Below, piece by piece: positions 15,860-22,896 of a stretch of 26,339 bases of DNA. Source of the DNA: JBAXHO01 sp037138855 (GTDB lineage: Bacteria; Patescibacteriota; Dojkabacteria; B142; OLB20); assembly GCA_037138855.1 (NCBI GenBank), contig JBAXHO010000023.1:1-26339 (forward strand), in the 5' to 3' direction. How positions within the stretch are numbered: the first letter of the stretch is position 1; each line of letters opens with the position of its first letter. Both the position numbers and the translations under genes were made by a program. A model generated the notes under the pieces. The model had not been told where the DNA came from. It did no database searches and saw only the letters and a program-made list of their open reading frames with translations.

Positions 15860-16477
15860 TTATTTTTCTTTTGGCTGGTATTCTGTCTGATAACCGGGAT
15901 TTTCTGAGGGGCGCATTTTGTTTGGGTATTCGATATCGGTTTGGATATCCAGGCTAACACGTTTTAATTCCTTAAAAACATTATATGGATTTTTAATTGA
16001 TTGAAATTTGCTATATATAAGACGGGTACCATTCTTTGTATAAGCAATCTGGCCACAATCAATGGAGATTGTTCCAGTTTCTAGTTTGAACAGTTTATCA
16101 AAGATGCCAATAGAAATTTGGAAATTTTTGATATCGTGATAATCTATTACTTTAAAATTATTGCTCCATAAGCCAGATTTGATGAATACTCTGCGATTAG
16201 TAAATGCATACTCGGTTTTTTGAAATGAGAAATACTGCCATAATGGAGCAAGTGCAATAATCATTCCCAAAGCCATAAATACTAAACCCATCAATGACAT
16301 AATAATTGTGATAATCCCGATAATTGTGATTGGTAAAGATATTCCTGCAAAGAACAGACCAAATATCATAAGGGCTAGAGTTCCTTCATTGAAGACAAAG
16401 GGGAGCAGTTCTGGTTTACCGCGCCAGATGATTTTTTCTCCTGGATCCAACATTTCATCGATTGATTGCATGATCAT
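15860..16477 (-). CDS. Membrane protein with bacterial PH domain (bPH_2 type)
   Basis: The protein has 205 residues. The N-terminus LDPGEKIIWRGKPEL is the characteristic entry of YdbS/bPH_2 proteins. Two hydrophobic segments follow (about 33-56 and 58-80). A beta-rich PH-like domain then begins with TEYAFTNRRVFIKSGLW, close to the family's 'Y.lTnrRl..ksGl', and continues through VIDYHDIKNFQISIG and GTISIDCG. The last 30 residues are polar and probably disordered. The function of the family is not settled; it is membrane-associated. The gene starts 20 bp after rnpA and is the third gene of the rpmH-rnpA run, where bacteria usually have yidD/yidC. Confidence 0.75.
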   Translation of the reverse strand: MIMQSIDEMLDPGEKIIWRGKPELLPFVFNEGTLALMIFGLFFAGISLPITIIGIITIIMSLMGLVFMALGMIIALAPLWQYFSFQKTEYAFTNRRVFIKSGLWSNNFKVIDYHDIKNFQISIGIFDKLFKLETGTISIDCGQIAYTKNGTRLIYSKFQSIKNPYNVFKELKRVSLDIQTDIEYPNKMRPSENPGYQTEYQPKEK

Positions 16478-16497
16478 TTAGTAATAAATTAATATTC

Positions 16498-16860
16498 CTA
16501 TTTTGCATATAAATTTAGCTGTTGGCAAGTTTTTTTAAATTCTTCTTGAAGTTGGGGATAAGTTACATTAAGTGCAGTATTCTTGATAACGACAACAGCT
16601 TGAAAATCTGGTTTGAGTAATGGGAGTTCAATTTGTGCTATTGCTCTTAATCTGCGTTTTAAAAGATTTCTTTTACAGGCTTTTGCTACTTTCTTACTAG
16701 CGACAAAACCAAATTGAGGTGGGCTAACAGAAATTAACTTTTGTTGTAAGTTGATATAATGGCAATAAAAAATGAATGAAGCAGAATTGATTTTTCGGCT
16801 ACGAGAAAAAACCAAATTGTATTCCTTGGTTTCATGAATGCGATTGGTTTTTGCAAGCAT
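16498..16860 (-). CDS. rnpA: Ribonuclease P protein component
   Basis: 120 residues, the usual length. The RNR signature appears as KACKRNLLKRRLRAIAQ (about 60-76), preceded by FGFVASKKVAKA. The N-terminus LAKTNRIHETKEYNLVFSRSRKI matches the family's 'Lrk..eF..vfr.grr'. The protein binds the leader of precursor tRNA and assists RNase P RNA in 5' maturation. Its ATG lies 4 bp after the rpmH stop, the near-universal rpmH-rnpA pairing, which indicates a shared transcript and possible translational coupling. Confidence 0.95.
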   Translation of the reverse strand: MLAKTNRIHETKEYNLVFSRSRKINSASFIFYCHYINLQQKLISVSPPQFGFVASKKVAKACKRNLLKRRLRAIAQIELPLLKPDFQAVVVIKNTALNVTYPQLQEEFKKTCQQLNLYAK

Positions 16861-16864
16861 TTAA

Positions 16865-17056
16865 TTATCTGATGCGTTTGAATTTTTTAGTTTTCCCGCG
16901 ACGAAATTCGTCGGAAACGCTAAGACTATCACGCTTTTTAGCGCGTCTAGTTTTTAATACTCTTCGACCACCTACAGTTTCCATACGAGCACGAAAACCT
17001 AATCCTCTTACTCGAGGAATTTTGTGGGGTTGGTATGTACGTTTTGTTTTTGGCAT
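16865..17056 (-). CDS. rpmH: Large ribosomal subunit protein bL34 with basic C-terminal extension
   Basis: 63 residues, against the usual 44-47. The core KRTYQPHKIPRVRGLGFRAR...GGRRVLKTRRAKKRDSLSV aligns with L34 from end to end. A tail of about 15 residues (SDEFRRGKTKKFKRIR) follows where other L34 proteins stop. L34 sits on the 23S rRNA surface of the 50S subunit. The gene is first in the rpmH-rnpA-PH operon and faces away from the small gene at 17155. The 98-bp divergent space holds both promoters. dnaA is not adjacent within the window. Confidence 0.95.
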   Translation of the reverse strand: MPKTKRTYQPHKIPRVRGLGFRARMETVGGRRVLKTRRAKKRDSLSVSDEFRRGKTKKFKRIR

Positions 17057-17119
17057 ATTCTCATCAATCTATAAGCGAAGCAATTGTAGCATATAAGTAT
17101 AAAAAAGAAAAATTAGAAG

Positions 17120-17148
17120 CTGACGATTTTTCTGATCAGGTGTATAAT
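17120..17148 (+). promoter_or_regulatory. Leaderless-type promoter for the TM/TPR-like gene
   Basis: -35 CTGACG (17120-17125), a 17-bp spacer and a perfect -10 TATAAT (17143-17148). Only six bases separate the -10 from the ATG at 17155, so transcription should begin at or next to the A of the start codon. This also supports 17155 as the start. Confidence 0.65.
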
Positions 17149-17154
17149 AATTTT

Positions 17155-17436
17155 ATGAAAGAAAAATTGTTAATTCCTTTAAAAAAGTTAATCTTTAATT
17201 CAGAAGCATATAAAGCCTATTTTGCAAGTGCTGTAATTATTGTTATATTTTCCCTATATTTGATTTTTGTAGGTCTACCAGTGACACGTTCCGAAAATGC
17301 ATTTAATCACGGTTTACGCTTCTATGAAATTGGAAATCAAATACAGGCTAAGGAGTGGTTTCAGAAATCAGAGCAGATTTGGCCAAACAAAGATGCAAGA
17401 CAATATTTGCAAAAAATGAATACCTCAAATAATTAA
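17155..17436 (+). CDS. Small membrane-anchored TPR-like protein, unknown function
   Basis: 93 residues from ATG 17155. The frame extends upstream to 17035, but that would overlap rpmH, and the promoter -10 sits inside the extension. Residues 1-15 are basic, and one TM spans about 21-41 (FASAVIIVIFSLYLIFVG). The following segment ENAFNHGLRFYEIGNQIQAKEWFQKSEQIWP (about 47-77) has the spacing of one TPR hairpin (A/G-x-x-Y...A...F..A/S..P). It resembles tetratricopeptide-containing membrane anchors in which one or two repeats follow a TM. Its stop codon overlaps the stop of the convergent FN3 gene (17433-17436). Confidence 0.6.
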   Translation: MKEKLLIPLKKLIFNSEAYKAYFASAVIIVIFSLYLIFVGLPVTRSENAFNHGLRFYEIGNQIQAKEWFQKSEQIWPNKDARQYLQKMNTSNN

Positions 17437-18752
17437 TCCTGATTGCTAATTATATTTTTCTCGAAATCGTTCTGATAATATTCTGGACTACGTAATATAT
17501 TCACAAGTCCTTTTCGGGTTAATAAAGCTTTTTGCATCCTTTTAAAGACCAGATAAATCATAAAAAGCCAGAGTGAAAGTACACCCAGTACAACGAGGAT
17601 GCTAGAGATATTAGTAATTCTTTCTGTTTCAGTATCTGCTCCCAATACCTTTCCATCAGCACTTACCACTATTGTAGTTTCTTCTGATGCCGTAGAAAGA
17701 ATATTAGCTTTATAGGCTTTAACATAATATGTATAGCGTTGGTTTTTTTCAACATTGGGGTCTGTATATGAGGTATGAGTAGCATCAAGGACTGCCAATT
17801 TGTCATCTGAACTTTTATCGATTCGTTTGTATAATATAAATCCGTCAATATCATGTAACGTGAGATATTTCCAGATCAGATCTACTTGATATTTTCCCCC
17901 TACAAGAGCAAGTTTAGCTTCGAAATTTACTGGTTGACTCAAGCCATTATTTGAAGAACTATTATTATCAGAAGACGTCAATTGATTATATGTGGTTTGA
18001 AATGTGTAGTCGGGTGAAATTAATTTATTTCCAACCATATCTTCGAGATGGATTCGGTAATGATAAGTAATACCTGGAGTCAGGCTACTTAATTGTAAAG
18101 AATTTTCTAGAGCTGGAAGTGGTGTATAACTAGAATTTTGCCCATATTTAATAGTTTTTCCAAATTCTACAAATCCTTTTGTTTCTTCATTTGCTGTCCA
18201 TTTGATTATTACACTTGTATCCTGCAAATCCAAAATTTCCTGAGTAAGTAATTCAGGAGCGAGAATATCTTTGAAAATATATTTAATCTCCAGATTGATT
18301 TGAGAAAAATTAATATTGTCTTTAGTTCCCAGCTCATATGATTGAAACAAAAGAGAAATATTTGAACTGGAAGTATTTTGCACTGCATTTACTTTACTAA
18401 GAATTTCACTAGTTTGATGTACACCACTCTGAGAGATATTGTAGCTAGTAATTGCAGTTCCACTTGCTTTATCAATTATTTTCAATAGGCCACTTCCTGA
18501 CATATTTTGTGAAAAAAATAAAGTAGCCGAAGTAACATTGATATTTTGAGGTAAATTAGTTAAGTCAAAACCGCTATCAAATGATAAATTATTTCCTACA
18601 CTACTTCCTTTTAAATTGCCATAGTCTGGTATACCAGGAATACTAATGTATCCTTCCGGAACAGGAGTAGTAGTTTGTGCAGCTGATTGAGTCAGCAAGA
18701 CAGGGCTAAAAATAAGTATGATAAATGAAAGAATAATAAATTTTTTACTCAT
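17433..18752 (-). CDS. Secreted, C-terminally membrane-anchored surface protein with two fibronectin type III-like domains
   Basis: 439 residues from ATG 18752. The frame is open further upstream, but MSKKFIILSFIILIFSPVLLTQSAAQ is a clear Sec signal peptide, and a -10 box lies just upstream, so this start is chosen. After the signal comes a region with SFDSGFDLTNLP and beta-type repeats (about 30-155). An FN3/purple-acid-phosphatase-N-like domain follows (APELLTQEILDLQDTSVIIKWTANEETKGFVEFG...YHYRIHLEDMVGN), then a serine/asparagine-rich linker (SSDNNSSSNNG) and a second FN3 domain ending YTYYVKAYKANILS. One TM (about ISSILVVLGVLSLWLFMIYLVF) precedes a basic cytoplasmic tail. The segment KVLGADTE before the TM resembles the cell-wall-proximal stretch of Patescibacteria surface proteins, but no LPxTG-type sorting motif is present. 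It probably acts in the envelope or in attachment. Confidence 0.8.
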   Translation of the reverse strand: MSKKFIILSFIILIFSPVLLTQSAAQTTTPVPEGYISIPGIPDYGNLKGSSVGNNLSFDSGFDLTNLPQNINVTSATLFFSQNMSGSGLLKIIDKASGTAITSYNISQSGVHQTSEILSKVNAVQNTSSSNISLLFQSYELGTKDNINFSQINLEIKYIFKDILAPELLTQEILDLQDTSVIIKWTANEETKGFVEFGKTIKYGQNSSYTPLPALENSLQLSSLTPGITYHYRIHLEDMVGNKLISPDYTFQTTYNQLTSSDNNSSSNNGLSQPVNFEAKLALVGGKYQVDLIWKYLTLHDIDGFILYKRIDKSSDDKLAVLDATHTSYTDPNVEKNQRYTYYVKAYKANILSTASEETTIVVSADGKVLGADTETERITNISSILVVLGVLSLWLFMIYLVFKRMQKALLTRKGLVNILRSPEYYQNDFEKNIISNQD

Positions 18753-18758
18753 AAGTTT

Positions 18759-18767
18759 ATTATAGCA
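18759..18767 (-). promoter_or_regulatory. Extended -10, leaderless-type promoter for the FN3 surface protein
   Basis: On the minus strand, TGCTATAAT is an extended -10 (TGn plus TATAAT), with TATAAT at 18764-18759. Six bases lie between it and the ATG at 18752. It overlaps the stop codon of the upstream gene. No -35 is apparent, as is common with extended -10 promoters. Confidence 0.6.
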
Positions 18768-19353
18768 AAATCTGAGGTAGTGTAGATTTAATAAACATTT
18801 CAGTAACAATCCAATCCATTTTTTGATCATGCTTTTCATGAGGTATGGATTCAAAAAGTAATCGGCTTGGGCAAATACCTAATTTACTCTTAACCGAAAA
18901 TTGGATTAAAAATCGATCATACCAACCTGCACCACGACCCAGACGATAGCCTGATTGATCAAAGGCTAAGCCCGGAATAATTGCCAGATCAATTGTGGGG
19001 ACTGATAAATCAGCTGATTTGGGTTCCAGTAATCCATGCTTACTTGGTACGAGCTCTTCCCAGGAAGTAATTCTGCCAATTTGGATTTTTTTACTATAGG
19101 GGAAGTAAATTAATTTTTGTTTTGACAAGGCAAATTCAAATAGATCATGTGTAGCAATCTCGTCGGGTAATGCTGCATAGAGTAAAATGCTGTTACTGGC
19201 CTGAAAGGTCGGATGAGTGATAATTCGTGTCATGATCTGGTGAGAAATTTCGTTATGAGGAGTAATTTTCTGTAACATTTTTTTGGCTTTAGCTCGCCAT
19301 TTTGATTTCTCAAGACTGATCTGTGTCGAGTTGCTACTAGTAGTCATTCTCAA
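18760..19353 (-). CDS. 5-formyltetrahydrofolate cyclo-ligase
   Basis: 197 residues, the normal length of the MTHFS/YgfA family. The signature DQSGYRLGRGAGWYDRFL (about 132-149) matches the ATP- and folate-binding 'G.RLG.GgGyYDR.L' motif. Upstream are EKSKWRAKAKKML (the N-terminal basic helix, 'K..lR...') and YAALPDEIATHDLF, corresponding to the 'y.....Ev.t..l' substrate segment. The enzyme uses ATP to convert 5-formyl-THF to 5,10-methenyl-THF. It starts 18 bp after the rpoD stop, so the two genes are probably cotranscribed. Folate genes are sparse in reduced genomes, so this is a useful marker of one-carbon metabolism. Confidence 0.93.
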   Translation of the reverse strand: MRMTTSSNSTQISLEKSKWRAKAKKMLQKITPHNEISHQIMTRIITHPTFQASNSILLYAALPDEIATHDLFEFALSKQKLIYFPYSKKIQIGRITSWEELVPSKHGLLEPKSADLSVPTIDLAIIPGLAFDQSGYRLGRGAGWYDRFLIQFSVKSKLGICPSRLLFESIPHEKHDQKMDWIVTEMFIKSTLPQILL

Positions 19354-19371
19354 AAAATTATTTATCTTGTC

Positions 19372-20484
19372 TTATCTTAAATAATCTTTCAATGCCTGTG
19401 CAATTTCATCACTTTTTAGACGCTTTAGAGCTTTTGCTTCGATTTGTCGAATTCGTTCACGAGTTACTTTGAATTCATGACCTACTTCTTCAAGTGTACG
19501 AGATACGCCATCTTTCAGGCCAAAGCGCAATTCCAACACCTTTTTTTCACGATCAGTTAAACCATTGAGAATTTCATTGATTTGCACTTTTAATGAAGCC
19601 CAGGTAGCAATTTCTGTAGGAGAAGCGGAGAATTCATCAGGAATGATGTCGCCTAACTTGCTGTCTTGCTCTTCTCCAATTGGCGCTTCAAGTGAGGCTG
19701 GTCTTTGGGCAATTCTAATGATTTCATTTACCTTGGAGACATCCAGCTCCATTTCTTTGGCAATTTCTTTGACTTTGGGTCTTCTACCAAGCTTAGCTGC
19801 TAATTGGCTGGATACTTTGCTGAGTTTATTGATAGTCTCGATCATATGAACAGGCACACGTATTGTACGGGCTTGATCAGCAATTGCTCTAGTAATGGCT
19901 TGCCTGATCCACCAAGTGGCATAAGTAGAAAATTTAAAACCCTTACGATATTCGAATTTTTCTACAGCACGCATCAATCCGATATTTCCTTCTTGAATCA
20001 GATCTAGTAAATCCAAGCCACGTTTGGCATATTTTTTAGCGATCGAAACAACAAGTCTTAGATTTGCAGTAGTAAGTAATTCACGAGATTCTTCATCACC
20101 GGCTTCGATATTTTTGGCAAGGATAATTTCTTCTTCTGCATTCAATAATGGAATCCTACCGATTTCATGTAAGTATGCTCTGATAGGGTCTGTACTGACG
20201 TGTGAACGAATTTTCTTAAGGATTTTGATTTTTTGTTCAAAGGTCATTCCTTTGCCAGTGGGATTGCTAATATAACCTTCTACTACTTCTTCTTCGATTT
20301 CAACTGGCTCGATAATTTCAATGTCAGAATTCTGTAAAGTATTAATAATGAATTCTAATAATTCCATATCTTCTTCGATCTCGGGAAATTTATCTAAAAC
20401 ATCATCCTGGGTGAGATAACCTTGATCTTTTCCAAGATCTACAAGGTCTTTCACATATTTCTTTTTAGTTTGGTTGATAGCCAT
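19372..20484 (-). CDS. rpoD: RNA polymerase primary sigma factor (sigma-70/RpoD)
   Basis: 370 residues, like the shorter primary sigma factors. Region 1.1 is at about 5-60, region 1.2 at 97-130 (DPIRAYLHEIGRIPLL), and region 2 carries the -10 recognition and melting motif DLIQEGNIGLMRAVEKF through FKFSTYATWWIRQAI (161-197). Region 3 covers about 208-285, and region 4.2 holds the -35-reading helix VTRERIRQIEAKALKRL (340-356). No large non-conserved insertion is present between 1.2 and 2. The TTGACA/TATAAT-type promoters found in the window fit this protein. It is the first gene of the rpoD-cyclo-ligase(-FN3) minus-strand run. Confidence 0.98.
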   Translation of the reverse strand: MAINQTKKKYVKDLVDLGKDQGYLTQDDVLDKFPEIEEDMELLEFIINTLQNSDIEIIEPVEIEEEVVEGYISNPTGKGMTFEQKIKILKKIRSHVSTDPIRAYLHEIGRIPLLNAEEEIILAKNIEAGDEESRELLTTANLRLVVSIAKKYAKRGLDLLDLIQEGNIGLMRAVEKFEYRKGFKFSTYATWWIRQAITRAIADQARTIRVPVHMIETINKLSKVSSQLAAKLGRRPKVKEIAKEMELDVSKVNEIIRIAQRPASLEAPIGEEQDSKLGDIIPDEFSASPTEIATWASLKVQINEILNGLTDREKKVLELRFGLKDGVSRTLEEVGHEFKVTRERIRQIEAKALKRLKSDEIAQALKDYLR

Positions 20485-20545
20485 GAGTAGTGAGAAAGCT
20501 AATAATTAAGGCTGAAAAACTGAAAGCATATTGTAACATAAAACA

Positions 20546-20554
20546 CTGAAAATG
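20546..20554 (-). promoter_or_regulatory. Possible extended -10 promoter for rpoD
   Basis: On the minus strand, TGTTACAAT reads as TGn plus TACAAT, roughly 60 nt upstream of the rpoD ATG at 20484. No clear -35 was found. Coordinates are approximate within a few bases. Confidence 0.35.
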
Positions 20555-20594
20555 CTTAAATTTTATAGATAATTTCACGTTTTGCATCTAACAA

Positions 20595-20623
20595 TTGACC
20601 AGAAAAATATGATAAATTATATC
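20595..20623 (+). promoter_or_regulatory. Probable promoter of the sortase gene
   Basis: -35 TTGACC (20595-20600), a 17-bp spacer and -10 TATATC (20618-20623). The predicted start is near 20630, about 15 nt before the ATG at 20645. Confidence 0.5.
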
Positions 20624-20644
20624 TATTATAACTGAGAAATTTAT

Positions 20645-21508
20645 ATGATATATCGGTATATTAAAACACCAATTAAAATAAAACCTGAAGAACATTATAA
20701 ACAGGAAGTTATTGAGATAAAACGGGTAGATGAACCAAAACTTACACTTTGGGATATTATTAACGGTTTTATAAAAGATATCAATCATTTAATGATTAGT
20801 TCCAAGTTTGCTGGTTTTATAATTCCTGCATCTTTGATCGTAGTTGGAGTTGTAATTATTTGGAAACAGGTTTGGCCGGAAGTGGAGCAATATGTTAGAT
20901 ATTCTTCAGGATTTTACAATAGCACGAATGTAGCGCTGGTAGCTGGAGATTATGTAGAACGTGTAAAATATATTTCTGATCCTGGTTCAGAATATTTTAA
21001 AAATCTAACTTCAGAAGCCCAGCAAAGTACTGAAACTGTTCAGGATCCTACCAGCAGTAATTATAAAGGAAGATTCACTTTAAGTATCGCTGCAATTGGC
21101 TTAAACGATATTCCTGTAGTGGCCAACGTCAATAGTGGTCTTGAAGAAGAATATCAGAAACAATTGAAAAATGGTTTAGCCCATTTTAGCGGAACTGGAT
21201 TACCACTTTCACCGGTAAAAAATAATATTGTGATTTATGGTCATAGTGCTTCGGGAGATTATTATGAACGGACTCATGATAAAATTGCAGCATTTTCGTT
21301 GTTGAATAAAGTGAAAGTAGGCGACATTGTGGAAATTAAAATGGAAGGGAAATCATATCAATACCGGATTGTAAAAAGCAAAATTGTCGAACCAAATGAC
21401 ATATCGATTTTAACTGGTCAAATTGGTCAAAAAACATTAACATTATTTACTTGTTTCCCCAATGGTAATCGGGCGAAACGATTTGTCGCGATTGCTAAAC
21501 CGGTGTAA
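20645..21508 (+). CDS. Sortase family cysteine transpeptidase
   Basis: 287 residues. An N-terminal cytoplasmic stretch of about 54 residues precedes a TM anchor (about 55-73, FAGFIIPASLIVVGVVIIW). A variable linker of roughly 75 residues follows, and the catalytic beta-barrel is C-terminal. The triad is visible: His200 in IVIYGHS, Cys270 in LFTCFP and Arg279 in AKRFVAIAK. The segment LAHFSGTGLPLSPVKNN before the His is the usual lead-in of class D/E-like sortases. Sortases cleave a C-terminal sorting signal and attach the protein to the cell envelope or to another subunit. No gene with an LPxTG-type signal is adjacent, though a secreted FN3 surface protein lies 1.9 kb away on the other strand. 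Confidence 0.92.
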   Translation: MIYRYIKTPIKIKPEEHYKQEVIEIKRVDEPKLTLWDIINGFIKDINHLMISSKFAGFIIPASLIVVGVVIIWKQVWPEVEQYVRYSSGFYNSTNVALVAGDYVERVKYISDPGSEYFKNLTSEAQQSTETVQDPTSSNYKGRFTLSIAAIGLNDIPVVANVNSGLEEEYQKQLKNGLAHFSGTGLPLSPVKNNIVIYGHSASGDYYERTHDKIAAFSLLNKVKVGDIVEIKMEGKSYQYRIVKSKIVEPNDISILTGQIGQKTLTLFTCFPNGNRAKRFVAIAKPV

Positions 21509-21570
21509 AATTTCGCGGATCTTAAAAGCAAATTTAACTCTTGATAATTTATCACTGAAACCTGTTCTAA

Positions 21571-22770
21571 TTAATAATCTTTCTTTCTTCTCATAAATGA
21601 AGGAGTTTCAAAATCTTCATCTCCAAAATCTGATTCAGAATCAATTTTAACCGGGTTCATAGATTTTGTAGGTTCTTTAATTGGTTCTGTTTCAATAGTT
21701 TCTTGCGGAAGATTATTTTCCTGGTATAGCTTTTCCGGTTTATCATTGACTGTTTTATATGAGTAAGCATCGGAATAAGCGTAAGCTGGAGCTTTTGATT
21801 TGGGTTTTCCAGCATCACCAGTTTCAAAACCAGTTGCTAAGATTGTTACTTGGATTTCATCTTTTAATTCCTGATCAATTGCAGCGCCAAAAATTACATT
21901 GGCATCTGGATCAATTGCAGCGCTAATGAGTTTTGCTACTTCATCGATTTCGTGCATTGACATATCTTTACTGCCAATTACATTGAAGAGGACACCTTTG
22001 GCACCATCTATAGAAATTTCTAGTAGAGGACTACTCATTGCAGCTTTAGTAGCTACTTCAGCACGATCATCACCTGAAGCAGTGCCCATACCCATTAGTG
22101 CCGTACCAGCATTTTGCATAATTGCTTTGATATCAGCATAATCGACATTGATCATGCCTGGCTGGGTGATTAATTGTGAGATGCTTTTGACAGCTTGGGC
22201 TAAGACATCATCAACCTTTTTCATCGCATCTAGAAAGGAAAGATTTTTTTCAACAACGTCAATTAATTTTTGGTTGGGAATAATGATCAATGTATCAACT
22301 TTATCTTTGATATCACCAATACCGCTGGAAGCAGTTTCTTGGCGTCTACGGCCTTCAAAGTTGAAAGGTTTTTCCACAATAGCAATCGTAAGTGCACCAA
22401 GATTTTTAGCAATACCAGCAATTACTGGTGCAGCACCAGTACCAGTACCTCCGCCCATTCCACATGTCAGGAAGACCATATCAGCTCCGGCAAGATGTTC
22501 ATGTAAGAGGTCGACACTTTCTTCTGCAGCTTTTTTTCCAATTTGCGGATTTCCGCCACTTCCCAAACCTCTAGTTAGTTCTTCGCCAATTTGAATTTTA
22601 ATTTCAGCACTATTGTTTGCTAAAGCTTGAGCATCAGTGTTTACAGCAATAAATTCTACACCTTCAATATCATAGTTGCTGATCATATTATTGATGGCGT
22701 TACCACCTGCGCCTCCGATTCCGACTACTTTAATGTTGGCAATACTCGTAGATTGAGGTTTGACTAGCAT
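21571..22770 (-). CDS. ftsZ: Cell division protein FtsZ
   Basis: 399 residues. The N-terminal GTPase domain has GIGGAGGNAINNM (17-29) and the tubulin signature GGGTGTG (106-112). The T7 synergy loop NVDYAD (208-213) carries both catalytic aspartates. The C-terminal core runs to about residue 318. A polar linker of about 65 residues follows (rich in P, K, E and Y), ending in the conserved tail peptide EDFETPSFMRRKKDY, which binds FtsA and other partners. FtsZ polymerises into the division ring. The gene lies 126 bp downstream of ftsA on the same strand. A short inverted repeat (TTGAA/TTCAA) sits right before the ATG. It converges on the sortase gene, 62 bp away. Confidence 0.99.
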   Translation of the reverse strand: MLVKPQSTSIANIKVVGIGGAGGNAINNMISNYDIEGVEFIAVNTDAQALANNSAEIKIQIGEELTRGLGSGGNPQIGKKAAEESVDLLHEHLAGADMVFLTCGMGGGTGTGAAPVIAGIAKNLGALTIAIVEKPFNFEGRRRQETASSGIGDIKDKVDTLIIIPNQKLIDVVEKNLSFLDAMKKVDDVLAQAVKSISQLITQPGMINVDYADIKAIMQNAGTALMGMGTASGDDRAEVATKAAMSSPLLEISIDGAKGVLFNVIGSKDMSMHEIDEVAKLISAAIDPDANVIFGAAIDQELKDEIQVTILATGFETGDAGKPKSKAPAYAYSDAYSYKTVNDKPEKLYQENNLPQETIETEPIKEPTKSMNPVKIDSESDFGDEDFETPSFMRRKKDY

Positions 22771-22896
22771 AACTTGAAAAGTTCAATAATTTAAATGAAA
22801 CAAGATACAATCTCAAAAAACAAGAGGAATAGAAAAAATAGTTAAAGTGCTTAATACAAACTCCAGTCTAATGAAATCTCTGTGAATTTGCAAGTA

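Noticed and set aside
17035..17154. Longer version of the TPR-like protein from 17035
   Set aside because: It would overlap the rpmH coding region and place the promoter -10 box inside the gene.
18753..18854. Longer FN3 protein from 18854
   Set aside because: The extra 34 residues overlap the cyclo-ligase gene and would bury the signal peptide; the extended -10 just before 18752 supports the shorter form.
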